Of a DNA stretch of 21,995 nucleotides, positions 1 to 11,374 are shown piece after piece. The DNA lies in assembly GCA_001579985.1 (NCBI GenBank), contig LRSR01007177.1, positions 1-21,995 of the forward strand. Direction: 5' to 3'. Both the position numbers and the translations under genes were made by a program. The stretch is from Hypsibius dujardini. Taxonomy: Eukaryota; Tardigrada; Eutardigrada; Parachela; Hypsibiidae. Position 1 is the stretch's first letter, and the number at the start of each line of letters is the position of its first letter. The notes under the pieces were generated by a model. It was given only the letters and a program-made list of their open reading frames with translations. It did no database searches and had not been told where the DNA came from.

Positions 1-3000
1 ACTTCCTCTCGTATGTGGACAAACGCATTACCGTTGGACACGCACAAGCTCAACGCTCTTTCTCTCTCTCGCTCTCGTGGAAACAAAAACACACACAGCC
101 GTTTTTGAAAGGTCGCTTCCGGACAAACTTTCTGCACTTCAACTTGATCTCTCCCTCCTCAGAGCTACGGGAAAAAGGTGAAAACAACAGTGAGGACTTA
201 ATTTGGTTTGTGTGGCGCGCATGAAAATGCAAACGTGGAGAGCGTGCTGTGCATTCCGGCGGAGAGCCAGCCCAAGCTAGCCGGATCCATCCCCTAAACA
301 AACAGGATCTGTGTCCAAGTATATTTTAGCGATGAAACCGGACTCTCCAACTCCCGCCCCGCTTTTTGTAATAATATACGTTCCTCGCGTATATACAGAA
401 TATATATACATATGATTGTGAGAGAAAGGGAGAAACGTGCTTTCAGTTCCGCTTAACCCAGTCCGTTCATCTCGCTCCGCGGCGGTTTAGAGATTGAGTG
501 GTCCGAGGATGGATGGAATTGTTTGACAGTTTTACACAACCAAGAGCGAGAGAGAGAGAGCGAGAAAAACGGAGCAGGGCGCGCCCGTTTTCAATCAAAG
601 AACCGCGAACCCGACAGGCCACCGCAAGACACTTAAACCCGCCAGCTGCTACCATTTTTCAGACATTATACGCAGACACACATCCATCGCCACCACGGCT
701 ATTTTTTCTCCACTTTATGAGGTTTGGCGTAAATTGTGAAAGTTGATCTTGAGGAGAGGAAAGACCCCGGCAGTGTGGTGGGGATGAATATGATGATGAC
801 CGGGGAGTGAGAGACTATTCAAAGTCACATATATCTCCGGTACGCCTTGCCGAGGTTCAATCTGCTTTCGATCATACCAAGATAAGCTCTGCATCTCGCC
901 ATTACAAGAGGAGAAAAGTTGGCGGAAATAGTGAGGCATCGTCAGTGAGACCTTCGAAAAGGCAAACGTTATGACACGAGGGTTTGCACGTCACTCTCTC
1001 TCGTGGATGAGGCTTAACCTTTCGGCTAATGTTCATCTCTATTTTAAGCGATGATGTTTTGCGCTCAATAACCCGTAGCCTATACAACTACAGGGGAGAC
1101 AGTTAATAGTGCTGTCTCTATAAAAAAGTACATGTCGTCAGCCTCTCCCGCTGCGTTGTACAAATTCAAAAAGCGTCATTTTTTACGAGAACTCCCAACA
1201 CATGCGTAGTTTTAGGATGTTTATACCGTTAGACAGGCAGGCTTGTGTGTAGCGTGATTCATTACCCTACTCAATGGTCCCACTAATGCTATGCCGGGGA
1301 TTTAGGCGGGACAGGAGGATAAACAAAAGATTGAAGCGATCAATCTTGGCCGCTTCTGCTCTTCCAGCTCGTTTATCAATCGTTTCGGGCAAAACTTTCA
1401 TACATTCAAGTCCTTCGGGTGGGGAGGAGAGAGGGGTTTGAACACAAAATAAAAGCAAGCTGAAAAATGATTACGATTTCTTCAAGCTAAAAATGAAGGA
1501 AAAAAGAACCCACAATATGCTATCCAGTTATTTGTTCAGCGTTTTGTGTTGCTGGTTATTGATTTGTTTGATGCAATTTAAGTATATGTATACCATAGTT
1601 TATTAGCAAAAAACCCTTAATTGACAATTACATTTCATATGCAGTTTTTTCTTTTCACTCCAATTTTTTAGCAGTGCACAACTTGGGCTCTTGACCTCTA
1701 TCTTCTGAAGTTTCTTAGATATTTTGTCATTGAGGAGAGGGAGGCAAATAAAAAAAGATTAGTGTTAGTTTATTTGTGAGGATTATGGGAAACCAACAGA
1801 CGTTTCTGATCTATAAATATGGGATGATGCGAGTCACTAGAAGGCTAATCGTTGAACTTACTACGCTTCCCTTCAACACATTTGACAAAGGACGTTTTGT
1901 TAAAGCGCGTGCGGTTGCGGGTGAGAAAAGTGAGTTATCCCATCTTGTTTGTTGGCGTAGAATAGAAGCGCGGGGCATTCGATTATGATGAGGCTTGGGA
2001 GGAGTTAAGGTCCGTCATGCATAGGCACTCTGGGCTGTCGCTCCATCCGCCGGCGTCGTCATCGATCGCCGCGTGGACCCCTTGAAGACGCACAACGGGA
2101 GAAACAAGTGGCCCAGTCTAGTCGTAGAAAAAGCTCCTCTTCTTGGCCTGCTCTAATCAGGCATGAGGAGGAGAAAGCTTTCCTTATGAAAATGCTCATT
2201 CCGCGCAATAACTTGACTGCTTACTGCGCTGTTTGATAGAGACTTATTGATTGGCTGGTAGGCCTAATCAAACTCTTTAGGAGAGAGAGACCTCTCACGC
2301 CAGATTTCCCGCTCTCGACTTTCAACTTGCTCCGTCGGCGCTTTTTCATGCCAGACATTGCAGATCCGAGTCTCTCTCTTTTTGCATATTGGCATGGCAG
2401 CAGAGTAGGAGCATTCCACCCATGCCAGGCGAATGTTTTGCATACTTGCTTCCGCTTCCCTGGCGCGATCTGAAAAGTGTGTGTTGTTTTTGCCTGATCA
2501 TATGTCTCGTCAAGGGAAAACGGGGGAGCGGTTACGGAAAAATTAAATAACTTGCCCTGAAAAAATAAAGTCTGGCGCTGCGGCTGATTCATCTTTGTCG
2601 CGGAAAAAGAGAGTGCGGTATAGTGCCGCCGCGAGGTTTCTCCCACGTCCTTTATCGCGTTAAATTTCTCCAGAGACCACTTGTGATGATACGCTGCTGC
2701 TGTTGCTGTACACTTGACTGACTTGCCACTTGCCAGCATAGAAGCCATCTGAATCAAAAGTCCGCGGCTCTGGGGAAGCTCAAGACGTTTCTTATCCAAC
2801 GGGAACATCTCGTCGTGTGTGTTTCTTGAGAAGCCTATGCCGGAAAGGGGCCTTCTTTTTGTGTGAAAAAGGCGCAGGTCTTTGTCTTCACGTCAGTTGC
2901 AGTGCGCACGACGGACCTTTCCAAGGTTCTAGACGTGCAAACGCTCTCTGGGGGCGGTTGTCACAACCACACCAAATCAATCAATTAACTATTCTTTTGG

Positions 3001-3590
3001 TCACCACAACTGTCATCATAGGAAAAATTAATTTGACCTCAAAATCGTGACTTTTATATTAGCTAATTTGATCTTGAAAAATTTTTTCTTTTACTGCTGC
3101 TTTGTAGTACCACAAGTCGAATTTTTATTGAAAAGTACTTCGGCCAAGGGTTCAGTTTTTGGCTGAGAAATCCCCAACTCTAGTACATGTAGGAAAGAAT
3201 TTTGTTACTTTTTTAACACAGATCACATCCACGATCTGGGCGTAAGAAAGGCCCATGACAAAAGAGCTACATTTAGGCTTTAATCCGCCGTAAATTGCTT
3301 TGTAAAAAAAGTGGGATTTTGCGGCACATTATGGCACTGCAGTTGAAGAATGGACGCGCTGAATTGCAGTCACTTTATTGTCAATTGACCCCTTTGGGCT
3401 CGCTTGCAATGAATAACCGCGGCTAATGGGTAATTGGGTTGCTTGTGTATTGGATAATCAGAGACAGTCCAGTCGATTAGGCCCACTCGGTCTGACTCTT
3501 CCCCCCCCTTTCTACTCTATCTGTTGGGTCCTCTTGGGTGTCTGTCTATACTAGTGCTACATCTGCCTGCGGAAACTCAAAGGCCATAAA
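1..3590. other. No supportable gene; purine/pyrimidine tracts
   Basis: Contains a CT-rich tract at 55-77 and a GA-rich tract at 543-569 that are roughly complementary to each other, AT-rich DNA at 1440-1780, and mixed DNA beyond. The longest open frame is 195 codons on the minus strand (2221-2808); it has no recognisable domain and is about the length expected to arise occasionally by chance in this much DNA. The sequence could be a UTR, regulatory DNA or an intron of a gene lying outside the window. Confidence 0.4.
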
Positions 3591-6096
3591 CATCTAAACA
3601 TGGATCACTTTAACAACTACGACTACTGCAATCCCGATGACGGCGCCTGTTGTCTCACTATTGCTCCGGGCTCCCCGTCGTCGTCGTTGTCGTCGGTCGG
3701 CCGGAGTCGGCGTCGGCGGAAGTCGCGGCAAAACGGTCCAGAGTGTGTGCCACTTATCAATACATCCCCACCGCAGGCAAGTGCCGATTAAGCCGTTTAT
3801 CGCCTTCGCTTTATCGCCTCCCGGCTCCTCCGCGCGCTCATTTTTTATATTTCCGCCGTCAAATTTCAAGCACATTTCCCCTCTTTTTCCCCACTTTTCC
3901 GTCGATCTGAAACTTGACCGAAAAATTGCAACAGAAACGAAAGAAAAGGGCACCAGCCGGTCCCAAAGAAAAAAGGAGACGGACATGCAAAGGACATCAA
4001 AGAAAGTTAAATCACGACCAAAGGGAGAGCTGAATGGAGCAGGGGAATTTAAATTCATCGACCGAGGCCGCCGGCTGCTTCTTCGCAAGTGTTGGCTACA
4101 ACGGTGTGTGTAGTCAAGCCATCGAGCGGTCTGTTCGTTCGTGGGGGGGGGGATGTTTTAAGTCGGTTAAGCTCCGAGGTCTTAAGGCTTCCGAGGAAGA
4201 GAGGGAAGAGATGACTTTGTGGCGCTGTATAAACAGCTGGAAGACACAAGCTCCCCCAAAAAACACGGATAGTCCTTTAGCGAGAGCGCGGGAAAGCGTT
4301 GAGAGTGTGGAGTGCGAAGGGACCCACCCAAGCACCCCCTCGCGAAAGACAAGAAGACAGCGTACTACTACTACTGACGGTTAGAGCAATTGAATGAGTT
4401 CTGGTTGGGTGGTACACGCGGAGGGAAGAAGAAATCGAAATGCAATTTCCTGCTGATTTTGAGATTGCTTCTTGAGTGAGTTTGCGAGGGAGCACCGTCT
4501 CAGCAGCAGCAAGACCTTTGAAGTGGTCCACACGCTGTGCCTGCCTGCATGCATTCACATAAACAGACATATATAGCTCATGTCCTTAAACGTGGGGGTT
4601 AACCATTAATTATCCCCTCCTAATCACCTGCTTTCCCCCACGCTAAATTGTAGCCCCACCCCTCATGTTGCAGCTGAAAGTATTATATTGAGGTTAAACA
4701 ACTCAGAGATTGCGGACTCGAAAGTCCCTAACAATGATGAGTAGGGTAGTTAATAGCAAAAGAAAGCGATAATGAGCTGAACAAACTAAACAACCGAACC
4801 TTTTATTAGGATTATCGGCCTTTTCAAAGGGAACCGTTCTATTGCCGTTGCAGTAACAATTGATACTGGCATTGATCCCTCAGTTTTCAAGAAATCTCCA
4901 CCACAAAAATGACAACTGTTTTTATGGTTTAACAAATAAATTATAACAAGTATTGATATTTCCATAAATGGTTAGATGTTTTAAACATTTATTTGACGAC
5001 GCAACAATGGTTTATGTAGTTTAACGCCCAAAGTGGGCTGCAATACTGGAAGGTCGAAAATTGAGACATTAGGCGCAACACGTATTTGCTTCCAATGAAC
5101 TTTCAAACGAACCAAACGAGTAAAACGATTGAAACCCTACCCAGTTGTCTGTATATGCCGCAATGAAGCAACAAACAATGCTGAACGTCCTTACCTGATT
5201 TGTATGCTTCAAAAAATAAATGAATTTTATGGGCCAACATGAGATTAGGGATGTATGTCGTCTAATACGTGAAAACGCGGGTCCCGAAAAAAAGGTCATC
5301 TACGGTTGAGCATTGTTGACCGCATAATCAGGAAGAGATATATATCCGTATGATATTTAATAATCCTCAGCCATATTGAGGCAATACAAACGATCACGGG
5401 GATTAACCGATGAAGACGGACTTGGAAGAAGCACAATTTTACCCACACAAGTCCTGCCACAAACGGATCGGGTCGTTGGGTGTTTAGTTTGATGTGCCAT
5501 GTCGTCGTGGTTATAGAGTCAGTGAAAGAGGACATAAAGCCAAATCAGCAAGAAACTAACACAACAAATACTGCCTCTGCGCAAAGCAAAGAAGAGAGAG
5601 AGTGGTGATCGACAAATGGTAATGGCAGCGAGTTAACAAGCTTGACCAAACATTTGTTTCGCTTCTCGGCCTACAGGCTGGCCGGTGTATGTGTTCAGGA
5701 AGGAAGAAGGAAGACGGGAATGTGGAGATCCACGTTGGCTAAAACGGTTTCGAGTCCGCCGTCGTATGCGCTCGCGGGGATGATTGCCTTTGAGGAAGCT
5801 GTGTAAACAGATGGAGAGTGAGCGGTTTCTCCTGTCTGTATGTGTCTTCATGGGGGATGATGATGCGGTTGCGGGGATTTGTAGAGGATCAGGCTGTTGT
5901 GTGTGTATATGTACATGTGGAGGAGAATGTTAACATCCACGGGTACGCGGGGCGTGATACCTCCAAACCAACCCCAACAGCCGGGTAGTACGGTAGAACT
6001 TTTGTGGAGACTTACGCGTTAAACCAACCGTTTTTCTGTTAATTTCAGGACTTGGGTATTTCGACTCGCTCCGAGTCCCAAATAATGTAAAACCCG
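3591..6096. other. GC-mixed then AT-rich stretch without a supportable gene
   Basis: 3600-4400 is GC-rich with a GTC/GTT trinucleotide tract (about 3677-3700), long mononucleotide G at 4142-4151 and overlapping open frames on both strands, none convincing. A frame starting at 3600 (MDHFNNYDYCNPDDGACC) ends near a GC-type donor and is noted as a finding. 4560-6096 is AT-rich and unremarkable. Confidence 0.35.
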
Positions 6097-6713
6097 TATG
6101 GGGTCATTCAAAAATTACGTAAGCGCTCGATATTAGGCGGCCTTACCCCTACCTCCCCTCTGTAAGAGCTCGTCATGATTTCTTTTTACCCCCCCCCCTG
6201 AACTTCAAACGCTTATGTCAGCGCCGTTGGACCCCCCTATGCGTCAAAATCTTAAATTTCAACTTTAATAGCAAAATTTCAGCACTGATAATACTTAGTT
6301 ATCCTCCGCATTTTCAAAATCAGAATGAAGAAAAGCGTCTAGATCGGTAATGATGGGAATGTTCGCATCTTCGCCTGAAATAGAAGATTTACGATTCCAA
6401 TGCGCTGGTGCTAAAGGCATCAAGTAGATGTAGCCCCTCAAGTGACGTACCTGTTTTTCTAGTGGAGCCATCGGAACCTCTTGTCAGTACTAGTATGATG
6501 CTCAAATGAAGGGAAGAATAATGGCATGCGGGTCTATAAAATGTTATTGAAATACACGTTTTTTCAAACTCTCACAATCAAGGAAATTTTGAGATTTAAA
6601 ATTGTTGACGTAATCCAAGGACAGACACCCACCCCCTATAGGTAAGAGCTCACCATCGATTGCTGACACATACCCCCCTAAATTCGATGACATAATTGTT
6701 GAATGACCCCTAT
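6097..6713. mobile_element. Non-autonomous DNA transposon with inverted ends, about 610 bases
   Basis: The left end GGGGTCATTCAAAAATTACG at 6100 and the reverse complement of the right end at 6710 (GGGGTCATTCAACAATTATG) match at nearly every position over about 27 bases. TAT directly flanks both sides (6097-6099 and 6711-6713), a plausible 3-base target duplication. No transposase frame lies inside. Near both ends the same motif GTAAGAGCTC (6162 and 6642) occurs in direct orientation, each followed by a C-run. The termini resemble PIF/Harbinger or ISL2EU-type elements; that assignment is from memory of the terminal sequence. Confidence 0.7.
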
Positions 6714-6820
6714 AGAGAATTTGCAAACGACCAACTCAAGTTTTAGCCTTCTCACACCCCACTGTGTTGAGGAGCTCAAAAAACAAGTTGTTTTAGAGTT
6801 TGGGATTGGGTTCATTTCAG

Positions 6821-8264
6821 GCTTTCGTAAAACAAATATTGGTGGCGTATCGATATGCATTCGGTACTTGCATAGGCGAGAATAAATAATAGCACTTAAT
6901 ACGAGATAATTTAGATCACTTAATTAATTGTATTGGGAAGACTTCGAACCCGAACATACATACTCCAATATAGTGAAACCGTACTTACACAAGTCCTTAG
7001 ATGATTGTACAGGGACCTCCCCAACTGCAAATCAAGAGTGAGGGTGAAAAAACTATTTCCGTTGACAGGCCGACTGTGCATTGTTGCTTGCGTGACCACG
7101 GCAAGCTTATCAATTGCACCTATATCAACAGTTTTGTTTAATTGCTCTTAGACATGCACTGGTCAATTGCCGCCCGGTTGGCCTTTGTTTTTCAGACGTC
7201 TGTAAAGGCCTGCCAGAGAACATGTCATGTAGGCATGCATAATTGATGCGGTTCTGGTTATCTCGAAAGGATAACGCCTTTTGGGAAAAATTGTAATACA
7301 TCTTTCTGTACTCTAACATTATTAGGAAGATGGTTCCGCTGTACAGAGTATATGGAAAGGAGCAATAATTTGAAACTGTGAACACTGTCGTTAAGGTAAT
7401 ATTTTACCGTAGGTGATTGGTAAGTTTTTGTATCCTTATCGAAAACAACTGCTAGCACGCACAAACACTTCTTTTTTAAGTTCTAGAAAGTGTATGTCAA
7501 TGCTCGCTAAGCAAACTAGAGATTGCAATAAAAACGTTCTCCCATTAATAAATCATCATATTTGAATTGTAGTTATGTTTAAATTTCTACTTCGATCGAG
7601 GTTTGAAATATCTTTCCACTCCCTTGCCAATAGAACGGCATCTAGATCTTTTTTTTCAAGATAACTGGTGTTAATAGTTTCTGAAGGACAAACTAAACGA
7701 CACTTTAGGTCGGTTGCAGCTTGCATTATTTATCAGCCGTTGTTTATTTTATATCACAGGGAGAAATGGTGCTGCCGAAGGTGGCGGAATAATGCCGGCT
7801 TTAATACATGCCTGTAGGATAAAAGATGAGCTACAAGGTGTATTTGAAAAACTGAGCATGCAACTGCAGAATTGCAATAAGTAAGTTAATGCATTTCTGA
7901 ATTTAACTGCATATTTGAGAGCCCTTCTGTGGATCTACTGCACCAGAATAAATAATTCATTGAATTGAAAGAAGGAGCTACGTGGCACCGTCCATGAGTT
8001 GAGGGTCGTGCCATGATTTCCCGCAAACTGAACTGTATATCCTTTCGTAATGACCGTGGAACCCTGGTGGTGTCTATATGAAGTTTGATGTACTCGTACA
8101 TGTAATTACACAAGATATTTGATAAAGGCCACACGATAAGAGTCCATCTTAACACGACCTGCTAACTTTTTCGCAGTCCGACAGTTAGCCAGCCACTGGG
8201 GCCGTCTATCGCGGCATATCTATCTATAAATTACAAATCCTGGGCGCTATTGTTTGCACATTGA
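6821..8264 (+). other. Weak candidate three-exon coding chain (6821-6863, 7760-7880, 8177-8264)
   Basis: Three stretches with acceptor and donor signals join in phase. 6821-6863 follows TTCATTTCAG and reads AFVKQILVAYRYAFG. 7760-7880 follows ATATCACAG, reads EGGGIMPALIHACRIKDELQ and on, and ends at an ideal GTAAGT. 8177-8264 follows TTTTTCGCAG, reads GPSIAAYLSINYKSWALLFA and ends with TGA. The middle stretch looks most like coding sequence. No start exon, poly(A) signal or known domain was found, so this may be coincidence. Confidence 0.22.
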
Positions 8265-8435
8265 GATAAGGTTTGCGCATGGTGCTGGTGGCCTTATGAT
8301 CAAACCATGCTACTTTGTGTTATACAACGCCGTCGTCCTAAGGAAAAAAGATTCAGTTCGGCATGTATATAACCGAATAGAATTTTAGTGAGTCTCCCGT
8401 TTTAGTTCTTCCCTCTTTTTCTCAATTTTGTAATC

Positions 8436-8442
8436 TATAAAC
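8436..8442 (+). promoter_or_regulatory. Candidate TATA box for the small orphan gene
   Basis: TATAAAC lies 47 bases before the ATG of the 63-residue gene. This is the right distance for a start site near 8467 and a very short leader. A second TATATAA occurs at about 8366. The leader has no other ATG. Judged by motif and spacing only. Confidence 0.35.
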
Positions 8443-8488
8443 GGCGGTCCTAGTAGAGTATCAGAGTCCCCTGCATTTCATCTGTAAG

Positions 8489-8680
8489 ATGTCTTCAGTT
8501 CGTCACGAAATTCTCCAAGAGATCCGTGAGGCCGTGCAACAGGCCGAGAAAGCTGCCCTCCACGTGGACCAGGAAGGCGCCGTTGTCGGAGGAATCACCC
8601 AGAAGAACATCTGGGACGCCGTGGAGGCCCTAAAGAAAGCCGAACAAAATCTTGCCCGGGAGATTGAGACTCATCCGTAA
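8489..8680 (+). CDS. Small orphan protein of 63 residues, predicted helical
   Basis: A single open frame from ATG to TAA encodes a 63-residue acidic, Ala/Glu/Gln-rich protein with no signal peptide or membrane segment. Residues about 4-27 and 39-60 look like two amphipathic helices (HEILQEIREAVQQAEKAA; NIWDAVEALKKAEQNLAREI) around a Gly/Val loop (EGAVVGGITQ), so a helical hairpin or coiled-coil dimer is plausible by inference. Codons favour G or C at the third base, unlike the surrounding AT-rich DNA. The strongest support is a second copy at 13207-13362 keeping GGxTQKNI-DAVE and the C-terminal TxP, so the frame was once a real gene. An AG immediately precedes the ATG, so a splice (or trans-splice) acceptor is possible. 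I do not recognise the family. Confidence 0.75.
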   Translation: MSSVRHEILQEIREAVQQAEKAALHVDQEGAVVGGITQKNIWDAVEALKKAEQNLAREIETHP

Positions 8681-9660
8681 AAGAAGGCCTGTTTACATGA
8701 TGTTACGAGTACATGCTTGAACCTAGCGAGCCCATCTTGCATTTTAGCATTCTTTCCTTCATGTACTATATGTAGAACTGAACCCTTGCAGAAGAGCTTC
8801 CCTCTTTTATGTCGGGATCTGTGGAATAGGTGGGCGTACCACGCGTATAATAATGATGTGTCGGTCAGCCTTATACCTTTGTCACTATCGGCCGTCCCAG
8901 TCCACAAAGGAGGCAGTCTGACCCAAATGCTTGTATACACAATAGTTGGCATACCGAGACTTGAATAACGTGACCGCGGATAGAGGTGCCTCAATTTCAC
9001 TCAATTTCATATATATCCCATAGTACCTGAACGTCTCAAAACATCAAAACCTAATGCATTTCGAATATATAAATCGTAAGCAAGTGGGTGAGTGAAATGT
9101 TTTTGCTGGCATCCTGCGACACACCACCATAACGATGGGATACCGCGGAGACAGAGAGCAATGACTGACTCCGATTTATCCCTTCCATGGGCAGTTATAT
9201 AAACAATAAAAAATCATAATGATGAAACACTGCAATCCGCGCGTTTGGAAAGCACTACAATAGTTTATCTGCAATAAGTTTTGTTCATTATGATTTCTAA
9301 TTTTTGATTATTCTGTGGAAAGGAAGTAAAACCGATATCACAACCATTTCCTTGCCGGTAGATTTCGGTTTTTGTTTTGCGAAAGAGGCATCAGTAATGT
9401 TTGAAGGTAACATAGTCTGGTCCGGCTTGAGTTGAGTCCGCTCTGGAAGCTTACAATGATTGGGTAGGTACACGCTTCGGTGAGTGCTTTGGCTGCAGTC
9501 GCAGTGTTTTGCGAATAGTGTGAGCTTGGCGTCGCGTATTTCCGGGCGCCACACCGCCAAAGCTTTTTGTTCTACATAGCAGAAATCGAGGAATCATGCA
9601 CAACAATCTTTATTTAACGAAGGTCGGGCAGTGGAGAACCAACTGTCAAGGACTAGCATG
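8681..9660. other. 3' flank of the orphan gene, no further gene seen
   Basis: Holds the presumed 3' UTR and AT-rich spacer up to the left end of the TA element. A minus-strand 87-codon frame (9297-9560) has no recognisable domain or splice context. Confidence 0.35.
9205..9210 (+). terminator. Candidate polyadenylation signal of the small orphan gene
   Basis: This is the first AATAAA I found downstream of the stop codon at 8680, giving a 3' UTR of about 530 bases. It sits in AT-rich DNA where the hexamer may occur by chance. Confidence 0.2.
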
Positions 9661-10958
9661 TACAGAAGGGTGAGCCAGCGAAGTTGGGACAGTTTCCGTT
9701 TGACGCGTTCTGAAGAGGTTCTCTGCGCCATAAATTTTCCGAGTCATTTGTATTTAAAAGCCCATGATTACCTCTACCAGAAAAAATAAGTTGATGAGGA
9801 ATTTGAACTTCTAAATAATTTTAAAATTAACTTTAGCCGACCTGGGTGAGAAAAATGCATAAATATTTCAACAGTAAAATCAGAAATCAGCTTGCTCGGG
9901 AGCATTTTTTGTACTTTTCCTCATTAATTTCTGTACTACTATCATCTCATTTTTGTTCCGGCATCTATTATCTTTCTAAAAACCTTCTTCTATTGAAAAA
10001 ATTGGTAAGATGGACAGTGGTCGAGCGCTGTTGCTCAAAAGGCCGATTTCGATACTGGAGGGGGATCTTTAACCAAACAGCAGTACACTAAAAAAAGTTC
10101 TTTTCCAATCTGATTTCAATAACCTGTTCAGCGGGAACTCCAGAATCCGATTCTTTCAGATGCAAATCAATGAACTGCCAAATGATACTTTTGTTTGAGC
10201 TTTTCTAGTAAAGATGGCATCAGAGCCTGGTATTTGTTGACCCGGATTTCTCAAACTTCAAAATTATTTCTTTTTGTGTTCCGTCAACATTATCTATTTG
10301 AACACTTGTAAATTGAGCGCCTCCATACGGATCTCTCATTAAAAGGCTTTTCTTGCGAAATTCAACCATTCTGAGTAATCCAAACGGCGAAAATCTGGAG
10401 CGCCCTAAAAAAATATGCTTTAAAAAAGTGCCGTCTGGCGATTTATTTTCTTTCGGTCTTTTCTACACAAATGTTCCCACTTTTTTTACCAAATTCATGT
10501 TTAGGCAATGTTTTGCTTCGTCTAGCACTAGCTAAGTAGGCGGAGGCTGCTATCTGTTGCAAACTAATCGACATTTTGTTTCCGTGCATTCAAAATGGCC
10601 CACCTGTCTGCTGTGGCTTTCCATCTTGAGTGCGCACCCGCTGAGTTTTTCGCGGTTTATTAAAATATCCAGGTATTACGAAATAGGGTTACATGTTTGG
10701 GCGGAGTTTCAAATCAAACGGAGGCATATCCGTCCTAATAAACCATTGCCCGTTTTGAATGGAGAAAAAATTACTACCGTAATTTAAAATCTAATTCGTT
10801 TTTGACGATCGCAAGAGAATATAAATTCAGAGGTGTTTTCCAGAATCAAATGAACCCCTTTGTCTATTGGAAACCATGGATGGTTTGTGGATTCATAGCT
10901 GTTGATATGAATTGATAAAACTCCAACTGTCCCAACTTGGCTGGCTCTTCCTTCTGTA
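9661..10958. mobile_element. About 1.3 kb element with 36-base inverted ends and TA flanks
   Basis: TACAGAAGGGTGAGCCAGCG at 9661 continues into AAGTTGGGACAGTT. The reverse complement of 10923-10958 reads TACAGAAGGAAGAGCCAGCC then AAGTTGGGACAGTT. The two arms differ at only about six of 36 positions. Both ends start on TA, the target of Tc1/mariner-type elements, and the length is typical of that group. No intact transposase was found. On the minus strand, short coding-looking but broken stretches occur (see 10100-10920), none with a recognisable DDE transposase motif. It is either a decayed autonomous element or a non-autonomous one that picked up other DNA. Confidence 0.65.
10100..10920 (-). 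other. Broken minus-strand coding-like stretches inside the TA element
   Basis: On the minus strand, 10784-10920 reads HPWFPIDKGVHLILENTSEF, 10220-10369 reads from an ATG as MVEFRKKSLLMRDPYGGAQF and continues for about 49 residues, and 10100-10190 reads FIDLHLKESDSGVPAEQVIE. They lie in order but are separated by stops, frame changes and a non-coding-looking gap (10370-10780). I recognise no family. They may be exons of a dead gene, remains of an element's protein, or chance. Confidence 0.25.
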
Positions 10959-11134
10959 CCAGGCAAACTCTCTGGGTTAAATCACTACATGGATTGAATG
11001 AGTCGGGTGGCGGAGGGATGCAGGCGGTGTGTGTATTGCTGAATGAGTGTTGTTTACAATTTACACTCGTGGCGCCCTCTGCCACCGACTGATTCAACCC
11101 ATGTAGTGATTCAACCCAGAGCGTTTCTCTGGTA
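10957..11134. mobile_element. Hairpin MITE of about 175 bases with 60-base inverted ends and TA flanks
   Basis: The left arm (CCAGGCAAACTCTCTGGGTT, 10959 onward to about 11018) and the reverse complement of the right arm (CCAGAGAAACGCTCTGGGTT, from 11132 back to about 11073) pair over about 60 bases with some mismatches. They are separated by a loop of about 55 bases. TA flanks both sides (10957-10958 and 11133-11134). The left TA is the same dinucleotide that closes the preceding 1.3 kb element. Too short to encode a protein; probably moved by a Tc1/mariner-type transposase. Confidence 0.72.
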
Positions 11135-11374
11135 TTGGTTATCGGTTAATTGAGTCTTCAGAAAAAGTGAGCCGTGCGTGCCGCAGACACTGCAACTAAC
11201 TTGCGCAATCAACGGGCTTAGTTACACCTTCACGCCGAGAGTCTAGTTTGAAAATTGCTAATGCAATTGCTTCGTAAAATGTTTTCTGACGATATTTTTA
11301 ACTGAAAAATGGCGCCACCGTCATTCGTTTCTATGTCTATATGTCGTGTTGATTTAATAACCTCAGTTATCACT

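Noticed and set aside
2221-2808. 195-codon minus-strand open frame
   Set aside because: No recognisable domain, low-complexity basic C-terminus, no splice or promoter context. A frame of this length is only mildly unlikely by chance in 22 kb read six ways.
3594-4384. Overlapping open frames on both strands
   Set aside because: They overlap each other in a GC-rich, low-complexity stretch, and none has protein-like composition over its full length.
6935-6965. tRNA-like B-box (GGTTCGAAGTC on the minus strand)
   Set aside because: No matching A-box, acceptor stem or cloverleaf around it.
9297-9560. 87-codon minus-strand open frame
   Set aside because: No recognisable family, no promoter or splice context, lies in AT-rich flank.
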